DNA of 64,000 nt from Haberlea rhodopensis (lineage: Eukaryota; Streptophyta; Magnoliopsida; Lamiales; Gesneriaceae). The position numbers and the translations under genes were made by a program. The stretch lies in NCBI GenBank assembly GCA_907163345.1, contig CAJQUN010000003.1, positions 29,775,879 to 29,839,878 on the forward strand, in the 5' to 3' direction. The notes under the pieces are model-generated. The model ran no database searches and was not told the origin of the DNA. It saw only the letters and a list, made by a program, of their open reading frames with translations. Of the stretch, positions 11,146 through 23,159 are shown piece by piece (within the stretch, counting starts at the first letter, position 1; each line of letters opens with the position of its first letter).

Positions 11146-11329
11146 AAACAAATATATATGTTATGCCGTTAGATAACAGGAATGAAAATAAGCATGTTAG
11201 TATAACAGTATATACAACAATATGCACCACATGCATAAACATGCTTCAAATGTAAGCACCTAGCCAATCATGCTAAGGCTACCCTTCACTCGTTCCCGGG
11301 TTCTCTAACCACTGCTCTGATACCACTGA
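11146..11329 (-). mobile_element. Leader fragment of a second gypsy copy, with primer site
   Basis: About 184 bp nearly identical to 17994-18177, the leader between gag and the 5' LTR of the gypsy element to the right. It includes a second tRNA-Met primer site (gctctgatacca at 11314-11325) immediately left of the left LTR. The left LTR is therefore flanked by internal sequence on both sides, the LTR-internal-LTR-internal arrangement expected after recombination between copies. Homology stops abruptly at about 11146. Confidence 0.75.
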
Positions 11330-13364
11330 TGTAAGGACCCTAGTTCCTTAAATGCGGTTTTAAGGCATAATTAGAGCTAACATAAATTATCGGAGTGAAA
11401 AGATCGTGTTGAGACTATGAGCTTTAAGAATTACATGCCAAAATAAGGACTATCATGTGGATAAGTTACAACTCCAAATCGAAAGAATGTTTTCACTATA
11501 GCTTTACACTACTCCTAGAGTAGACACTATACAAAAGTAATCATGTCCTTCATCTATCAAGAGTGTTCTTCACAAGCTCACTGCCTCAACCCGCTTTAGC
11601 CCCTTTTTATCATGTCAAAATGTACCTACAAGGACAACCCCCAAAACATGAGCATAATATTATTCATATCCAACACAATATGAATATAAGGCGTAAATGC
11701 ATAAATAATAATAAAACACTTCCTGTTTTTCCCATGCATTGTAAACGCTCCCTTTTTTTGGTTGTCCCTGTACCATAACTCATGAGTATAATCAAATAGA
11801 TTATTTAATGGTCCACACATGTCATGACATGATACCATTTCATTATTACCAATTGCCAATCACCAATCACCAATCCCTAGTCTGTTCATCACAATGTATT
11901 TTAATGCCCCTCGTTTTTCATATAGGCGGCATAGAATAACCTCGCTTCAATGGACATGCGGCGCTCCCACCCCTCGCTTCACATTGAGCGGCAAATATTC
12001 TTTCCTCGCCTCATATGATAACTACGCTTAAATGTGACATGCGGCGCTCCCACCCCTCGCTTCTCATTTAGTGGCACCAAATCGAATAGCGGCAAGCATT
12101 AAAATCAGCAAGGGATGACCATGACTCATGGGATGTGCACCAATGACCATCATATGCATATACAATCATCATGCATAATTCAACATGTATTTGCATCCAC
12201 AATGCATAATTCCATATATACTCGCATCCACAATGCATAATCAATGAGTATATTAGATACATGTACCGTTGGGTGCCCGTACGTCCTCTACGTACCTTTC
12301 CAAAAAGTGAAATTTGATATGGCTTCACTTCCTTGGTTGCGTCGCCACCTGGGATGGTTCTACACAATCACACAACCCCATATTAGAAGCCAAATAATAG
12401 TCAAATACCAAAAATTCGTCAAAAAAATCTATTTTCCAAAATTCTGCTGTCGGCGATCGATCGCTTCGTTGAGGCGATCGATCGCCTCAATTTTTGCCTT
12501 GAGGCGATCGATCGCTTCAAATATGGCGATCGATCCCTTCAAATATGGCGATCAATCGCCTGCCTTGTGATTTCGCCACTGCCCATCGGCGATCGATCGC
12601 GCCATTTCAGGCGATCGATCGCCACAACCAGAATCACGATTTTCCACCATTGATGCACACCAAAACCATCCCAACTCATACCATTACTCCTCCCACCAAC
12701 CCAACAACATAAAAACACAATAAATCAACAAAATACACCTCAAGCAAAACAAAAATCTAACACCCAACCAAAAATGATACCAACCCAAAATAACCCATTT
12801 CCAAAACCCTTCAAAACTATATCAAACTCAATCCAAACACAATAAGAACAACATGGAGGTATCCATACCTCTAGGGACTTCAAATCTCACACCAAATCCC
12901 ACAAATAAAGTTTTTGGAAGGATTTCTTTTCACCCCTTTGGCCAAAATCGAAAATGAGGAGAAGGAAGGGTTTGGAGGAGAAATTGGGGGAAAAATATGA
13001 GTGATGGGTGTAGTGGGGATTGGGGTATAAGTGGGTTGTTTTAAAAGCAAAATGCACTCCACAATCCATCGTGTATAAAACATCCCAACATGATATTTTA
13101 AAGCATTCTCCCAAAATGCATCAAAACCCCAAATTAAAATCATGTTCGACCAAATGATTATCGATTACCATAAACAACCATGATAACCCTTAATTTCCCA
13201 TCATGCATAACATGCACCCCGAAATACATTCCCGGTCACGCCTACCATGTGACTGAGTATTTCAACATAATAATAATTTGGCACATAAATCAATTATCAC
13301 CTTAATTAATCATATAAGCATAATTTATGCCCAAATTGCAATTAATTATTTCGGGGATATCACA
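11330..13364 (-). repeat. 3' (left) LTR of the gypsy element (2,035 bp)
   Basis: Begins tgtaaggaccc and ends ggggatatcaca on the plus strand, matching the right LTR at 18178-20192 and the solo LTR at 29228-31277. A purine tract (minus-strand AGTAGGGGAGTAT) just outside 13364 is the polypurine tract of the element to the right. Small open frames inside are not genes. Confidence 0.9.
12453..12622. repeat. GCGATCGATCGC palindrome array, left LTR
   Basis: Five perfect copies of the 12-bp palindrome GCGATCGATCGC plus two with one mismatch (near 12527 and 12549) lie within 170 bp. Corresponding arrays lie in the right LTR and in the solo LTR. Confidence 0.9.
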
Positions 13365-13434
13365 ATACTCCCCTACTTATAAGATTTCGTCCTCGAAATC
13401 GCATACACCTACCCAAAAAGAAACTAAACATAAA

Positions 13435-13869
13435 TCACATACCAAAAAAAAGTTCTGGGTAGTGCTGCACTATATGCCGCTCCGTCTCCCACGTAGCCTC
13501 GACACCCCTGCAATCCCACTGAACCTTGATCATAGGTATCACTTTGTTCTGAAGTCTGCGGTCTGCCCGATCCAGAATTCTAACAGGCCGTTCCACATAG
13601 GATACATCGGATTCTAACTGAACCTCGGAAGGCTGCAACACATGAGACGGATCTGGCTCATACTTCTGCAACATAGACACATGGAACACATCATGTATAA
13701 CAGACAAGGAAGGTGGCAAAGCTAGTCGGTAAGCTAAGGTGCCAATGCACTGCAAAATCTCGTACGGTCCAACATACCTCGGAGACAGTTTTCCGCGCAT
13801 CCCAAATCGCACAACGCCTCTGAAAGGCGAGATCTTCAAGAAGACCTTATCTCCCAACTGAAACTCCAA
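13435..13869 (-). pseudogene. gypsy integrase C-terminus and chromodomain
   Basis: A 144-codon frame continuing the integrase after a frame change near 13,870. It starts LEFQLGDKVFLKISPFRG, the GPY/F-type end of gypsy integrase (GPYEILQCIG follows), and ends with a chromodomain-like stretch, VRILDRADRRLQ...VIPMIKVQW...VEATWE. In Tekay/Del chromoviruses this module guides integration to heterochromatin (family knowledge). The final residues run up to the polypurine tract and LTR. The frame shift relative to the upstream integrase makes it part of a broken polyprotein. Confidence 0.8.
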
Positions 13870-15383
13870 CGGTCTCCGCTGTTTATTTGCATAAGCTGTC
13901 TGTCTACCTGGGCTGCTTTCATTTTCTGCCTTATCATCTTTATCTTTTCTTCCATTTCTCGGATCAGTTCCGGTCCTCCGACCGATTTACGGTCCAAATC
14001 GTCCCAACACAAGGGTGATCTACACCGTCTGCCATAAAGGGCCTCAAAGGGAGCCATCTGAATGCTCGCCTGGTAGCTATTATTATAGAAAAACTCTACC
14101 AAGGCCACTGAATCTTGCCAAGAAACGTTGAATTCCAATACACAAGCCCTCAACATGTCCTCGAGCGTTTGGATAGTACGCTCGGTCTGGCCATCCGTCT
14201 GAGGATGATATGCAGTGCTCAATCTAACGTCAGTCCTCAGGGCTGACTGCAGACCCTCCCAAAAATGAGATGTGAATCGTGGGTCTCGATCCGACACTAT
14301 GGAAATGGGGATCCCATGCAATCTCACCACATCTCGAATATACAACCGAGCCATTCTCAAAAAGGTGAAGGTCATGCTATAGGGAATGAAATGAGCTACC
14401 TTAGTCAATCGATCCACAATCACCCAAATAGCATCAAAACCCGAAGCACTCCTCGGCAAGTGAGTCACGAAGTCCATGGAAATGTGTTCCCACTTCCACT
14501 TCGATATTTCCAAGCTTTTCAACTCGCCGCCAGGTCTCTGTCTCTCTGCCTTGACCTGCTGGCAGATCAAGCACCTCTTAACAAAAGCGACGACGTCATA
14601 CTTCATTCTTTTCCACCAAAACTGATCACGTAGATCTTTATACATCTTCTTCCCGCCTGGGTGGATGCTAAGTCTGCTACTATGTGCTCGCTCCAAGATC
14701 CCTCTACGCAACTCCGGCGTACTCGGAACCACCCAATGGCTACCCAATCTCAAAGATCCATCCTCGGCCACTCTGAACTTCGATGGTTGACCAAGATGCA
14801 ATAAAGATAACCATCTCTGAATCTCATCATCTGACTTCTGAGCTCTTCTAATATTCTCATAGATATCTGGTTCAGCTAACAAGGTCGATACATACACAGG
14901 TGATGCATCTATGTCGAAATCATAGCCCAGATGGCAATAGGAGGTCATCATAGCCGACAAATGGATGACGTCCTCAGTAGTACTCCTCACTTTCCGGCTC
15001 AAAGCGTCTGCTGTCAAGTTAGCTTTTCCGGGATGGTACTCAATCTCACAATCATAGTCCTTGAGTAAGTCCATCCACCTTCTCTGCCTCATGTTCAGAT
15101 CCGCCTGAGTGAATAAAAACTTGAGGCTCTTGTGATCCGTGTAAATGGTAAACGATGTACCATACAAATAATGTCTCCAAATCTTCAGGGCGAAGATGAT
15201 AGCCGCCAATTCCAAGTCATGGACTGGGTATCTAGTCTCATGCGGCTTCAACTGCCTCGACGCATAAGCCACCACATGCTTATCTTGCATCAATACACAC
15301 CCAAGGCCCTGAAGTGATGCATCGGTATATAAAACAAACCTGGAATTTTTCGTAGGAACCACTAATACCGGCGTCGTCGTCAA
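13836..15383 (-). pseudogene. gypsy RNase H and integrase
   Basis: A 515-codon frame. RNase H covers residues about 15-130 with its first aspartate in VLYTDASLQGLGCVL, plus ELAAIIFALKIWRHYLYG and YTDHKSLKFL. A zinc-binding integrase N-terminus follows (HSSRLSIHPGGKKMY ... CLICQQVKAERQRP), then the catalytic core with WEHISMDFVTHLPRS, SIVSDRDPRFTSHFW and HPQTDGQTERTIQTLEDMLR supplying the D,D,E triad. All three residues are present. The frame is out of register with RT upstream (one extra base near 15,380) and with the chromodomain piece downstream. Confidence 0.88.
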
Positions 15384-16566
15384 CCGGTTGCTTCAACTCC
15401 TGGAAGCTCTCCTCGCAAGCTTCTGACCAAAAGAATGGTACTCCCTTCTGGGTCAACTGTGTCAACGGCTTGGCAATCTTCGAAAATCCCTCGACAAAGC
15501 GTCGATAATAACCGGCCAAACCAAGGAAGCTCCGTATCTCAGGTACAGAAGTGGGTGCAGCCCACTCCATCACAGCTTCAATCTTCCTGGGATCTACAGA
15601 TATCTCACTGCTAGATATGACATGCCCCAGAAACACTACACTGCTCAACCAAAATTCACACTTGCTGAGCTTGGCGTACAACTGGTGATCTCGGAGAATC
15701 TGGAGTACTGTCCTCAAGTGTTTCACGTGCTCTTCCTCGCTCCGGGAGTAAATGAGAATGTCGTCGATAAATACAATGACGAACTGATCAAGATATGGCT
15801 GAAACACTCTGTTCATCAGACTCATAAAGACAGCGGGGGCATTTGTCACCCCAAAAGGCATGACCAAGAATTCATAGTGCCCATACCGAGTCCGAAATGC
15901 TGTCTTCTGCACATCTTCCTCCCTGACTTGAATCTGGTGATACCCGGATCTCAAATCAATCTTGCTATAAAGTCTGGTACCTTGCAACTGGTCAAACAGA
16001 TCATCAATCCTTGGGAGGGGATACTTGTTCTTCACTGTGGCTTTATTCAGTTGCCGGTAATCGATGCACAACCGCATCGAACCGTCCTTCTTTTTCACGA
16101 AGAGAACTGGTGCGCCCCATGGCGATACGCTCAGGCGTATATATCCTTTATCAAGGAGCTCTTGCAACTGCTCCTTCAATTCCCTCAACTCCGCCGGTGC
16201 CATCCTGTAAGGTGCACGAGAGATAGCGAATGTCCCCGGTAACAACTCGATCCCAAACTCAACTTCTCTAGCCGGTGGGAATCCTGGGATCTCCTCTGGG
16301 AATACATCAGCAAACTCGGCTACCACTGGTACATCCTCAACTCTCAATTCTTTATTCTTCCCCAACGTGTCCACGGCATAGATGAGATAGCCCGTGTGTC
16401 CACGTTCCAACAACTGAGACATTTTGATTGCTGAAATCAAAGGAATCTTCGCACGAGAACCGTTGCCATGAAAAGTCCACTGTATCCCCAAATCAGATCT
16501 GAACTTCACTGTTCTCTGCCGGCAATCTACCACTGCCTGATATCTGTTCAGAATGTCGATACCCAC
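15280..16566 (-). pseudogene. gypsy reverse transcriptase
   Basis: A 428-codon frame that opens with the protease-RT linker (GIDILNRYQAVVDCRQRTVKF) and holds a complete-looking RT: VKKKDGSMRLCIDYRQLNK, LPRIDDLFDQLQG, YSKIDLRSGYHQI, FLVMPFGVTNAPAVFMSLMN and the catalytic FIDDILIYS. The thumb and connection follow (FLGHVIS, FLGLAGYYRRFVEGFSKIAKPL). The YxDD equivalent is intact, unlike in the copia element. The frame is lost within the start of RNase H, where a single extra base shifts reading into the next ORF. Confidence 0.9.
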
Positions 16567-16881
16567 AATGCAGTCGAGTCTGACATGCCCAACACAATCA
16601 AATCTGTCTTCAACTCGTTGCCCTCAAAATAAATGAGGCAATCTGCAAGAAACTGATCGGCAACAACATGTCTTCCAGTGGGTGTCGAGACCATGAGAGG
16701 CGTGGGTAAAGAAGACGTGCGCATATGGTGTCTCTCCACAAAGCCCACATATACAAAAGAGTGGGAGGCACCTGTATCTATCAAAAAAAAAAGCAGGGTA
16801 CGTAAATAAATGACACGTACCGGCGATCACCTCCTCTGGGGCTGCCTGGGCCTGCTCTCTAGTCAGTGCATACACCTGCCC
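16548..16881 (-). pseudogene. gypsy protease
   Basis: Contains the retropepsin motif IDTGASHSFV early in the 16548-16784 frame and the typical VSTPTGRHVVADQ stretch. Upstream sequence back to 16881 encodes the usual gag-protease linker (QVYALTREQAQAAPEEVIAGT) in another frame. The break falls at a run of ten T residues (minus strand, 16783-16792), a classic slippage site. A one-base deletion near 16,580 then separates protease from RT. Confidence 0.82.
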
Positions 16882-17964
16882 CTAGGACGGTCCCACTGTC
16901 TGACCTCCCAATGGTCGAGACATATTCTGCTGTCTCTGATGCACCGTCCTGTCATCAAATCTCGGCCTGTTTCCTTGAAACTCTGACTGTCCTCCCCGAG
17001 TGGGGCAATACAGAGAGATGTGGCCCATCTTGCCACAACTATAACAAGCGGGGCAATTATTCAAAGAATGCGGCCCTCCACAATTGTCGCACCTTGACTC
17101 CCCCGATCTATTTCCTTGCATAGGCCCTCGGTTGGTCGACCAATTGTTCTTCTTGCTCTCTTGCTTCCGACCAAAGGATTTCTTTCCACTGAACCGTGAG
17201 GATGAAGAGGCACCACGGGGCTTAAATGATTCCCCTCGGGGCCTCAAGCTATCAGTAGCTTGCCTCTGTTGTGGCACTTGTGGGGGTACAGCACTAGGAT
17301 AGGCCCCAAATCCAATATCCGCAAGCTCTGCTCTCGTGAGAGCATCATCAAAAGAAGTGGGGTTATTGGTGATAACCCGGTCAAAAAGCTCTGGTCGCAA
17401 CCCCTTCATAAAGTTTCTCATCTTGGCGTGTCCATTGGTGGCAATGTGTGGAACATACCTCAACAACGAAGAGTAGTGCATAGCATAGTCTGACACTGAC
17501 ATGCCCCCTTGTTTCAAACTCGCAAACTCATCTTCCTTCATCTGTCTCGCCGCCGCAGAGAAGTACCGGTTCAGAAACCGGGTTCTGAAGAGCGTCCAAT
17601 CGATCAATACACCCTGTGCTCTTAGTTCCATTACCATGCTCTTCCACCACATGGAAGGTTTCTTTGCCAGTTGGAACTCCGCCAACCTCAGCCATGCCGT
17701 TCCAGCACAAGGAGCGGACACAAATATCTGCTCAAGTCTCTCTAGCCACTCCTCAGCCTCCTCTCCTGATTCTGTCCCCTCAAACCGGGGCGGATGGTAA
17801 GTCAGAAACTGAGCTAAACTGATCTCACCAGGTAGTAACAACTAAACCACGGGTTCCATGCCTACAGCTGATGGAGGTAGAGGGTTTGTATGACCAATGT
17901 TCGCATTAAAACTGCCAACGTCACCCACCTCTTCATTGAGGTTTCCCAAGTTCATAGCCGCCAT
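16882..17964 (-). pseudogene. gypsy gag
   Basis: The likely start is the ATG at 17964 (MAAMNLGNLNEE). An in-frame TAG at 17842-17844 interrupts residue 41, then the frame is open for 319 codons to TAG 16882-16884. It has the Retrotrans_gag helical region (FLTYHPPRFEGTES ... WWKSMVMELRAQG ... FLNRYFSAAARQMKEDEF) and a basic stretch. A paired zinc region follows: a partial CDNCGGPHSLNNC and a full CCHC knuckle CYSCGKMGHISLYC. Gag builds the particle and binds RNA. The terminal TAG also falls where the polyprotein would normally read on into protease, so it is probably decay too. Confidence 0.85.
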
Positions 17965-18161
17965 GCTGTAACACAAGGGTTAAAACAATTCCAAAACAAA
18001 TATATATGTTATGCCGTTAGATAACAGGAATGAGAATAAGGATGTTAGTATAATAGTATATACAACAATATGCACCACATGCATAAACATGCTTCAAATG
18101 TAAGCACCTAGCCAATCATGCTAAGGTTACCCTTCACTCGTTCCCGGGTTCTCTAACCACT

Positions 18162-18173
18162 GCTCTGATACCA
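18162..18173 (-). promoter_or_regulatory. gypsy primer binding site
   Basis: Minus strand reads TGGTATCAGAGC, complementary to the initiator tRNA-Met 3' end, four bases inside the 5' LTR that starts at 18178. Confidence 0.88.
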
Positions 18174-18177
18174 CTGA

Positions 18178-20192
18178 TGTAAGGACCCTAGTTCCTTAAA
18201 TGCGGTTTTAAGGCATAATTAGAGCTAACATAAATTATCGGAGTGAAAAGATCGTGTTGAGACTATGAGCTTTAAGAATTACATGCCAAAATAAGGACTA
18301 TCATGTGGATTAGTTACAACTCCAAATCGAAAGAATGTTTTCACTATAGCTTTACACTACTCCTAGAGTAGACAATATACAAAAGTAATCCTGTCCTTCA
18401 TCTATCAAGAGTGTTCTTCACAAGCTCACTGCCTCAACCCGCTTTAGCCCCTTTTTATCATGCCAAAATGTACCTACAAGGACAACCCCCAAAACATGAG
18501 CATAATATTATTCATATCCAACACAATATGAATATAAGGCGTAAATGCATAAATAATAATAAAACACTTCATGTTTTTCCCATGCATTTTAAACGCTCCC
18601 TTTTTTTGGTTGTCCCTGTACCATAACTCATGAGTATAATCAAATAGATTATTTAATGGTCCACACATGTCATGACATAATACCATTTCATTATTACCAA
18701 TTGCCAATCACCAATCACCAATCCCTAGTCTGTTCATCACAATGTATTTTAATGCCCCTCGCTTTTCATATAGGCGGCATAGAATAACCTCGCTTCAATG
18801 GACATGCGGCGCTCCCACCCCTCGCTTCACATTGAGCAGCAAATATTCTTTCCTCGCCTCATATGATAACTACGCTTAAATGTGACATGCGGCGCTCCCA
18901 CCCCTCGCTTCACATTTAGCGGCACCAAATCGAATAGCGGCAAGCATTAAAATCATCAAGGGATGACCATGACTCATGGGATGTGCACCAATGACCATCA
19001 TATGCATATACAATCATCATGCATAATTCAACATGTATTTGCATCCACAATGCATAATTCCATATATACTCGCATCCACAATGCATAATCAATGAGTATA
19101 TTAGATACATGTACCGTTGGGTGCCCGTACGTCCTCTACGTACCTTTCCAAAAAGTGAAATTTGATATGGCTTCACTTCCTTGGTTGCGTCCCCACCTGG
19201 GATGGTTCTACACAATCACACAACCCCATATTAGAAGCCAAATAATAGTCAAATACCAAAAATTCGTCAAAAAAATCTATTTTCCAAAATTCTGCTGTCG
19301 GCGATCGATCGCTTCGTTGAGGCGATCGATCGCCTCAATTTTTGCCTTGCGGCGATCGATCGCTTCAAATATGGCGATCGATCGCCTGCCCTGTGATTTC
19401 GCCACTGCCCATCGGCGATCGATCGCGCCATTTCAGGAGATCGATCGCCACAACCAGAATCACGATTTTCCACCATTGTTGCACACCAAAACCATCCCAA
19501 CTCATACCATTACTCCTCCCACCAACCCAACAACATAAAAACACAATAAATCAACAAAATACACCTCAAGCAACACAAAAATCTAACACCCAACCAAAAA
19601 TGATACCAACCCAAAATAACCAATTTCCAAAACCCTTCAAAGCTATATCAAACTCAATCCAAACACAATAAGAACAACATGGAGGTATCCATACCTCTAG
19701 GGGACTTCAAATCTCACACCAAATCCCACAAATCAAGTTTTTGGAAGGATTTCTCTTCACCCCTTTGGCCAAAATCGAAAATGAGGAGAAGGAAGGGTTT
19801 GGAGGAGAAATTGGGGGAAAAATATGAGTGATGGGTGTAGTGGGGATTGGGGTATAAGTGGGTTGTTTTAAAAGCAAAATGCACTCCACAATCCATGGTG
19901 TATAAAACATCCCAACATGATATTTTAAAGCATTCTCCCAAAATGCATCAAAACCCCAAATTAAAATCATGTTCGACCAAATGATTACCGATTACCATAA
20001 ACAACCATGATACCCCTTAATTTCCCAACATGCATAACATGCACCCCGAAATGCATTCCCGGTCACGCCTACCATGTGACTGAGTATTTCAACATCATAA
20101 TTAATTCGGCACATAAATCAATTATCACCTTAATTAATCATATAAGCATAATCAATGCCCAAATTGCAATTAATTATTTCGGGGATATCACA
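18178..20192 (-). repeat. 5' (right) LTR of the gypsy element (2,015 bp)
   Basis: Near-identical to 11330-13364, with ends tgtaagg/tatcaca. Includes its own GCGATCGATCGC array at 19301-19449 (five perfect copies and one with a mismatch). The array is shorter by one repeat step than in the left LTR, the main length difference between the two. Confidence 0.9.
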
Positions 20193-21251
20193 CTATATGT
20201 GATTCATGTTCTTTCCTATACATAATATGCACATGAATTCTCTTGCTACATATGTATCAATCATGTAGCACCACTTTAAGTCAAAATATAAGTTTATGTA
20301 TGTGTTCTCGACTAATAATTCCAGATATCTTGCAAGCCCCATACATATCATTATCTTATCATACTCGGTTCAACCCGAACCCGAGTCCACATTATTTCGT
20401 ACTTCTCTCATAAGTATTCCATAATCACATCAACACGTAGAATCATTATATCGAGACATTACACATTCACCTAAACACATTGGTCAAGGTCCGTAATCAT
20501 CCTCCATGCAATCACATCATATATTATTAAACATTAAAATAAACAATTACATCATATGTAATTGTACTAATCACATAACATATAATTAGATCATAATAAT
20601 TAATTTATTCTAATCATATCATTAATTGAAAATAAAATTAATAAATTAAACAAAACAATTTTATTTAATTTCTAATTAATTAATTATCAGTTAATTGGTA
20701 AACTCACCATTCTACCTTTTAATCATCATATTAATCAAAAATAACATTAACAAATCAAATGAAACACTTTTATTTAACTTCTAATTAATTAAATTTTCAA
20801 TCATTTGGTAAAATCTCCATTCTACCTTAAATCATAATATAATCGAAATTAAAATTAACAAATTAAATGAAACATTTTCATTCAATTTCTAATTAATTAA
20901 ATTTTTAATTAATTGTAAATATCCATTTTATAGTTCTTAAATTAAAAATCATATTTTTTAATTAATTGAGTTTTATGATTTATTATTTAAAAAATATCCG
21001 GAAAATATCTAAAATGACCTAAAGTAATTTATGAGTTCCAAACTCATTTGAAACCAACAACTACAAATTGGAATTTTCAATAGACATGGTCAGATTTTAA
21101 ATTGGACCAAATTTTTTAAAAAATTAAATTTGAATATTACTGTTCATCACCTTCCAAAATGGCAAATTGAGTGACGCCTCCTTACCATTTTCCAAAATTT
21201 AAATTGACAGTTTTTGTGGTTTGAAAGTCTATAAAAGGAAATTCCGACCAA
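20193..21251. other. AT-rich intergenic DNA
   Basis: No gene found. Strongly AT-rich from about 20,500, with repeated 'taattaattaa' stretches and a roughly 110-bp block repeated imperfectly about three times between 20,620 and 20,920 (phrases 'ggtaaa-ctccattctacctt' and 'aaatgaaacattttcattcaatttctaattaatt'). It would contain the upstream region of the glycosylase pseudogene. Confidence 0.5.
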
Positions 21252-22799
21252 ATGTGTCTAGAGAACAGTAGGAATCTTGGACCAAACTTTCCAAGAATAT
21301 ACAAGAGAAAAAGGATGAAACGACAAAGAACAACTATATTTCACAGTTTTTTATGCATGAAAAAAATGGATGTATGCGTTAGGCATAAAGTGACTTCCAA
21401 GAGAAGAAGTACATATCATAGATCTGTCAAAAAATTCAGAAACAGAGATCCGTCTACGAAATTAGCTGATGGGACACGACAGAAAAGGGTTATGGACAAT
21501 GAATCATCTTCCAACTTTGCAATGATAGAATATAACTTAAGGGTGATTCAACCCAGCCGAAGTCAGAAAATGGAGGCAATGACTGATCCCGTGTCTTCTA
21601 ATTGTGTGGGGACCTTGTACCCAATGGAAAATTTTAGAAAAAAGAGATCTCTGACTCTTTGTCGAAAGAGGAAATGTTGGATTGGGACTCCATTTTTTCC
21701 GGCCAACATCTTGACCTCAAACACGGGTTTTCAAAGAGTAGTAAACTATGGCCAAAAGTTGATCTTGATGCTGAGACACTGAGGGCCTGGAAATTGCTGA
21801 TGGAAAATGATGGGAGTGAAGACATGGAAGAAGTAGACAATGAACGAAATAAAAAAAGGGATAATGACAGAGAAATATTTCGTGGCTAAGTAGACTCGTT
21901 TATTTCCTGCATGCATTCTATACAAGGTATCATTGACTTATTATTAAACTTCGTAGATAAAGCACACTACAAAAGTCTTTTTTTAATATTTGACACTATA
22001 TTGATCACCATAGTAACTTCGTAGATAAATCACATTTCTTCCTTACTTTTTCCGAACTGTTATTATCAAAGAATTCAATCATACAGTTAAAGGTGCGATT
22101 TATAGACCGATGCCAAAATTATATTAGTGACTTCTCTGATGATATGAAGGTTGTTGGTATTTTTCTTCATGGCCTTGTAACGACCCCTTGACTTCGTTCC
22201 TTCAATTGTGTTTTTCTAGGCAACTGATCATTAAACTAATGGAAATGTGGTGTATCATGTGCCAATAATATATTTACTAACCATTATGTTGGATCATTTT
22301 TGATGCTGCTACACCTATGTTTGATATTGTTATAATATTAATTTACTGGATAATATTTCCAGGGGACAGCTGTTTCTCTCAATGGAAAGGGTCAGTGGTT
22401 GATTCTGTTGTTGGAGTTTTCCTAACTCAGCAGTGACCATATTTCGAGGTAAAGAAGAAGCAATAAAATTCCCACGTTCCAAATAATGCAACTTATTTTG
22501 AATTTAATGCCTGCAGTTCTGCCTTTATGTCTCTTGGTGCAAAATTTCCTCCATCTGTGACTAAACAGATTAATACCAGCATGACTAATGTGAGCCATCA
22601 AGAATCAATTGATAGTAATAAGGTTGATTGTGGTCAATCTACTGATGGAAATAGCGAGCAACAAAATTTATGCGCAACTGAGAGAGATATGAAACAATGT
22701 TGCATTTGCGCCATAACTCAGATTCTAAGAGGAGACGAAATAAGTTATAAAGATTCAGTTCAGGGCATTACAGATTCCTCTTTCTGTAAAAGTTATTAA
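21252..22799 (+). pseudogene. DEMETER/ROS1-like DNA glycosylase, N-terminal half, broken
   Basis: DEMETER/ROS1 enzymes excise 5-methylcytosine from nuclear DNA. Evidence here is the first conserved region of the family. 21252-21925 ends with WPKVDLDAETLRAWKLLMEN, REIFRG, a TAA at 21886-21888, then VDSFISCMHSIQG. Exon 22363-22448 reads QWKGSVVDSVVGVFLTQ, followed by a small deletion that shifts the frame before the expected 'SDH'. Exon 22517 onward begins SAFMSLGAKFPPS. The splice borders (CAAG|GTAT, CCAG|GGGA, CTGCAG|TTCT) agree with a spliced gene. A frame change also occurs near 21,650. The last exon is cut at about 22,800 by a copia insertion. Clearly non-functional. Confidence 0.85.
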
Positions 22800-22802
22800 A
22801 GA

Positions 22803-23058
22803 TGATTCTAGATCACCCTAATTATGCATCACTAATTATGCATGATTCTAGATCACCCTAATTATGCATCACTAATTATGCATATATTTATTTAGATTGA
22901 TACTACACATTAAGGATGATTCTAGATCACCTTAATCATGCACATACATTTATTAGATTGCTATTGTATAGCTTATTACCTTACTCAATGTAATTGTATT
23001 CTAGTATTTAAAGGCACATTGCCTATGCAAAGATTAAGTTACTAAATTATATTGATCA
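22803..23058 (+). repeat. LTR 1 of the short copia element (256 bp)
   Basis: TG/CA ends with a duplicated first 40 bp. A TATA-like 'tagtatttaaaggc' near 23,005 may be the promoter. The primer site follows six bases downstream. Confidence 0.8.
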
Positions 23059-23064
23059 TCTTTA

Positions 23065-23076
23065 TGGTATCAGAGC
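23065..23076 (+). promoter_or_regulatory. Primer binding site of the short copia element
   Basis: Reads tggtatcagagc on the plus strand, the tRNA-Met primer site, so this element points the same way as the glycosylase gene. Confidence 0.85.
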
Positions 23077-23159
23077 ACATCCTCTCTCACGAGAAACATA
23101 ATCAAGATCCTGTTCAAATTTTTTTTCCTTCCTTCATTCCTCTTCCTTCGGCTACCACT

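Larger units (their letters stand above)
11330..20192 (-). mobile_element. Ty3/gypsy chromovirus, Tekay/Del-like, two LTRs
   Basis: Minus-strand order: LTR (20192-18178), primer site (18173-18162), gag, protease, RT, RNase H, integrase, chromodomain, LTR (13364-11330). RT before integrase defines Ty3/gypsy, and a C-terminal chromodomain with LTRs of about 2 kb fits the Tekay/Del clade. The LTRs differ by scattered substitutions and a small indel in the GATCGATC array, implying a fairly young insertion. Coding is broken by two in-frame stops and several one- or two-base indels, so it cannot be autonomous. No matching target-site duplication is visible because the left flank is more element sequence (11146-11329). 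Confidence 0.9.

Noticed and set aside
11563..12570. Several small open frames inside the gypsy LTRs, repeated at 18411-19671 and 29717-30581
   Set aside because: They are chance frames in LTR DNA; the Arg-Ser-Ile-Ala repeats are translations of the GATCGATC palindromes.
12453..12622. GCGATCGATCGC motif as a sign of cyanobacterial contamination (HIP1-like GCGATCGC)
   Set aside because: The motif is 12 bp, not the HIP1 octamer, and lies at the same position in three LTRs of a plant gypsy family.
15622..16242. Plus-strand 206-codon frame
   Set aside because: Antisense to the gypsy reverse transcriptase, whose motifs on the minus strand are unmistakable.
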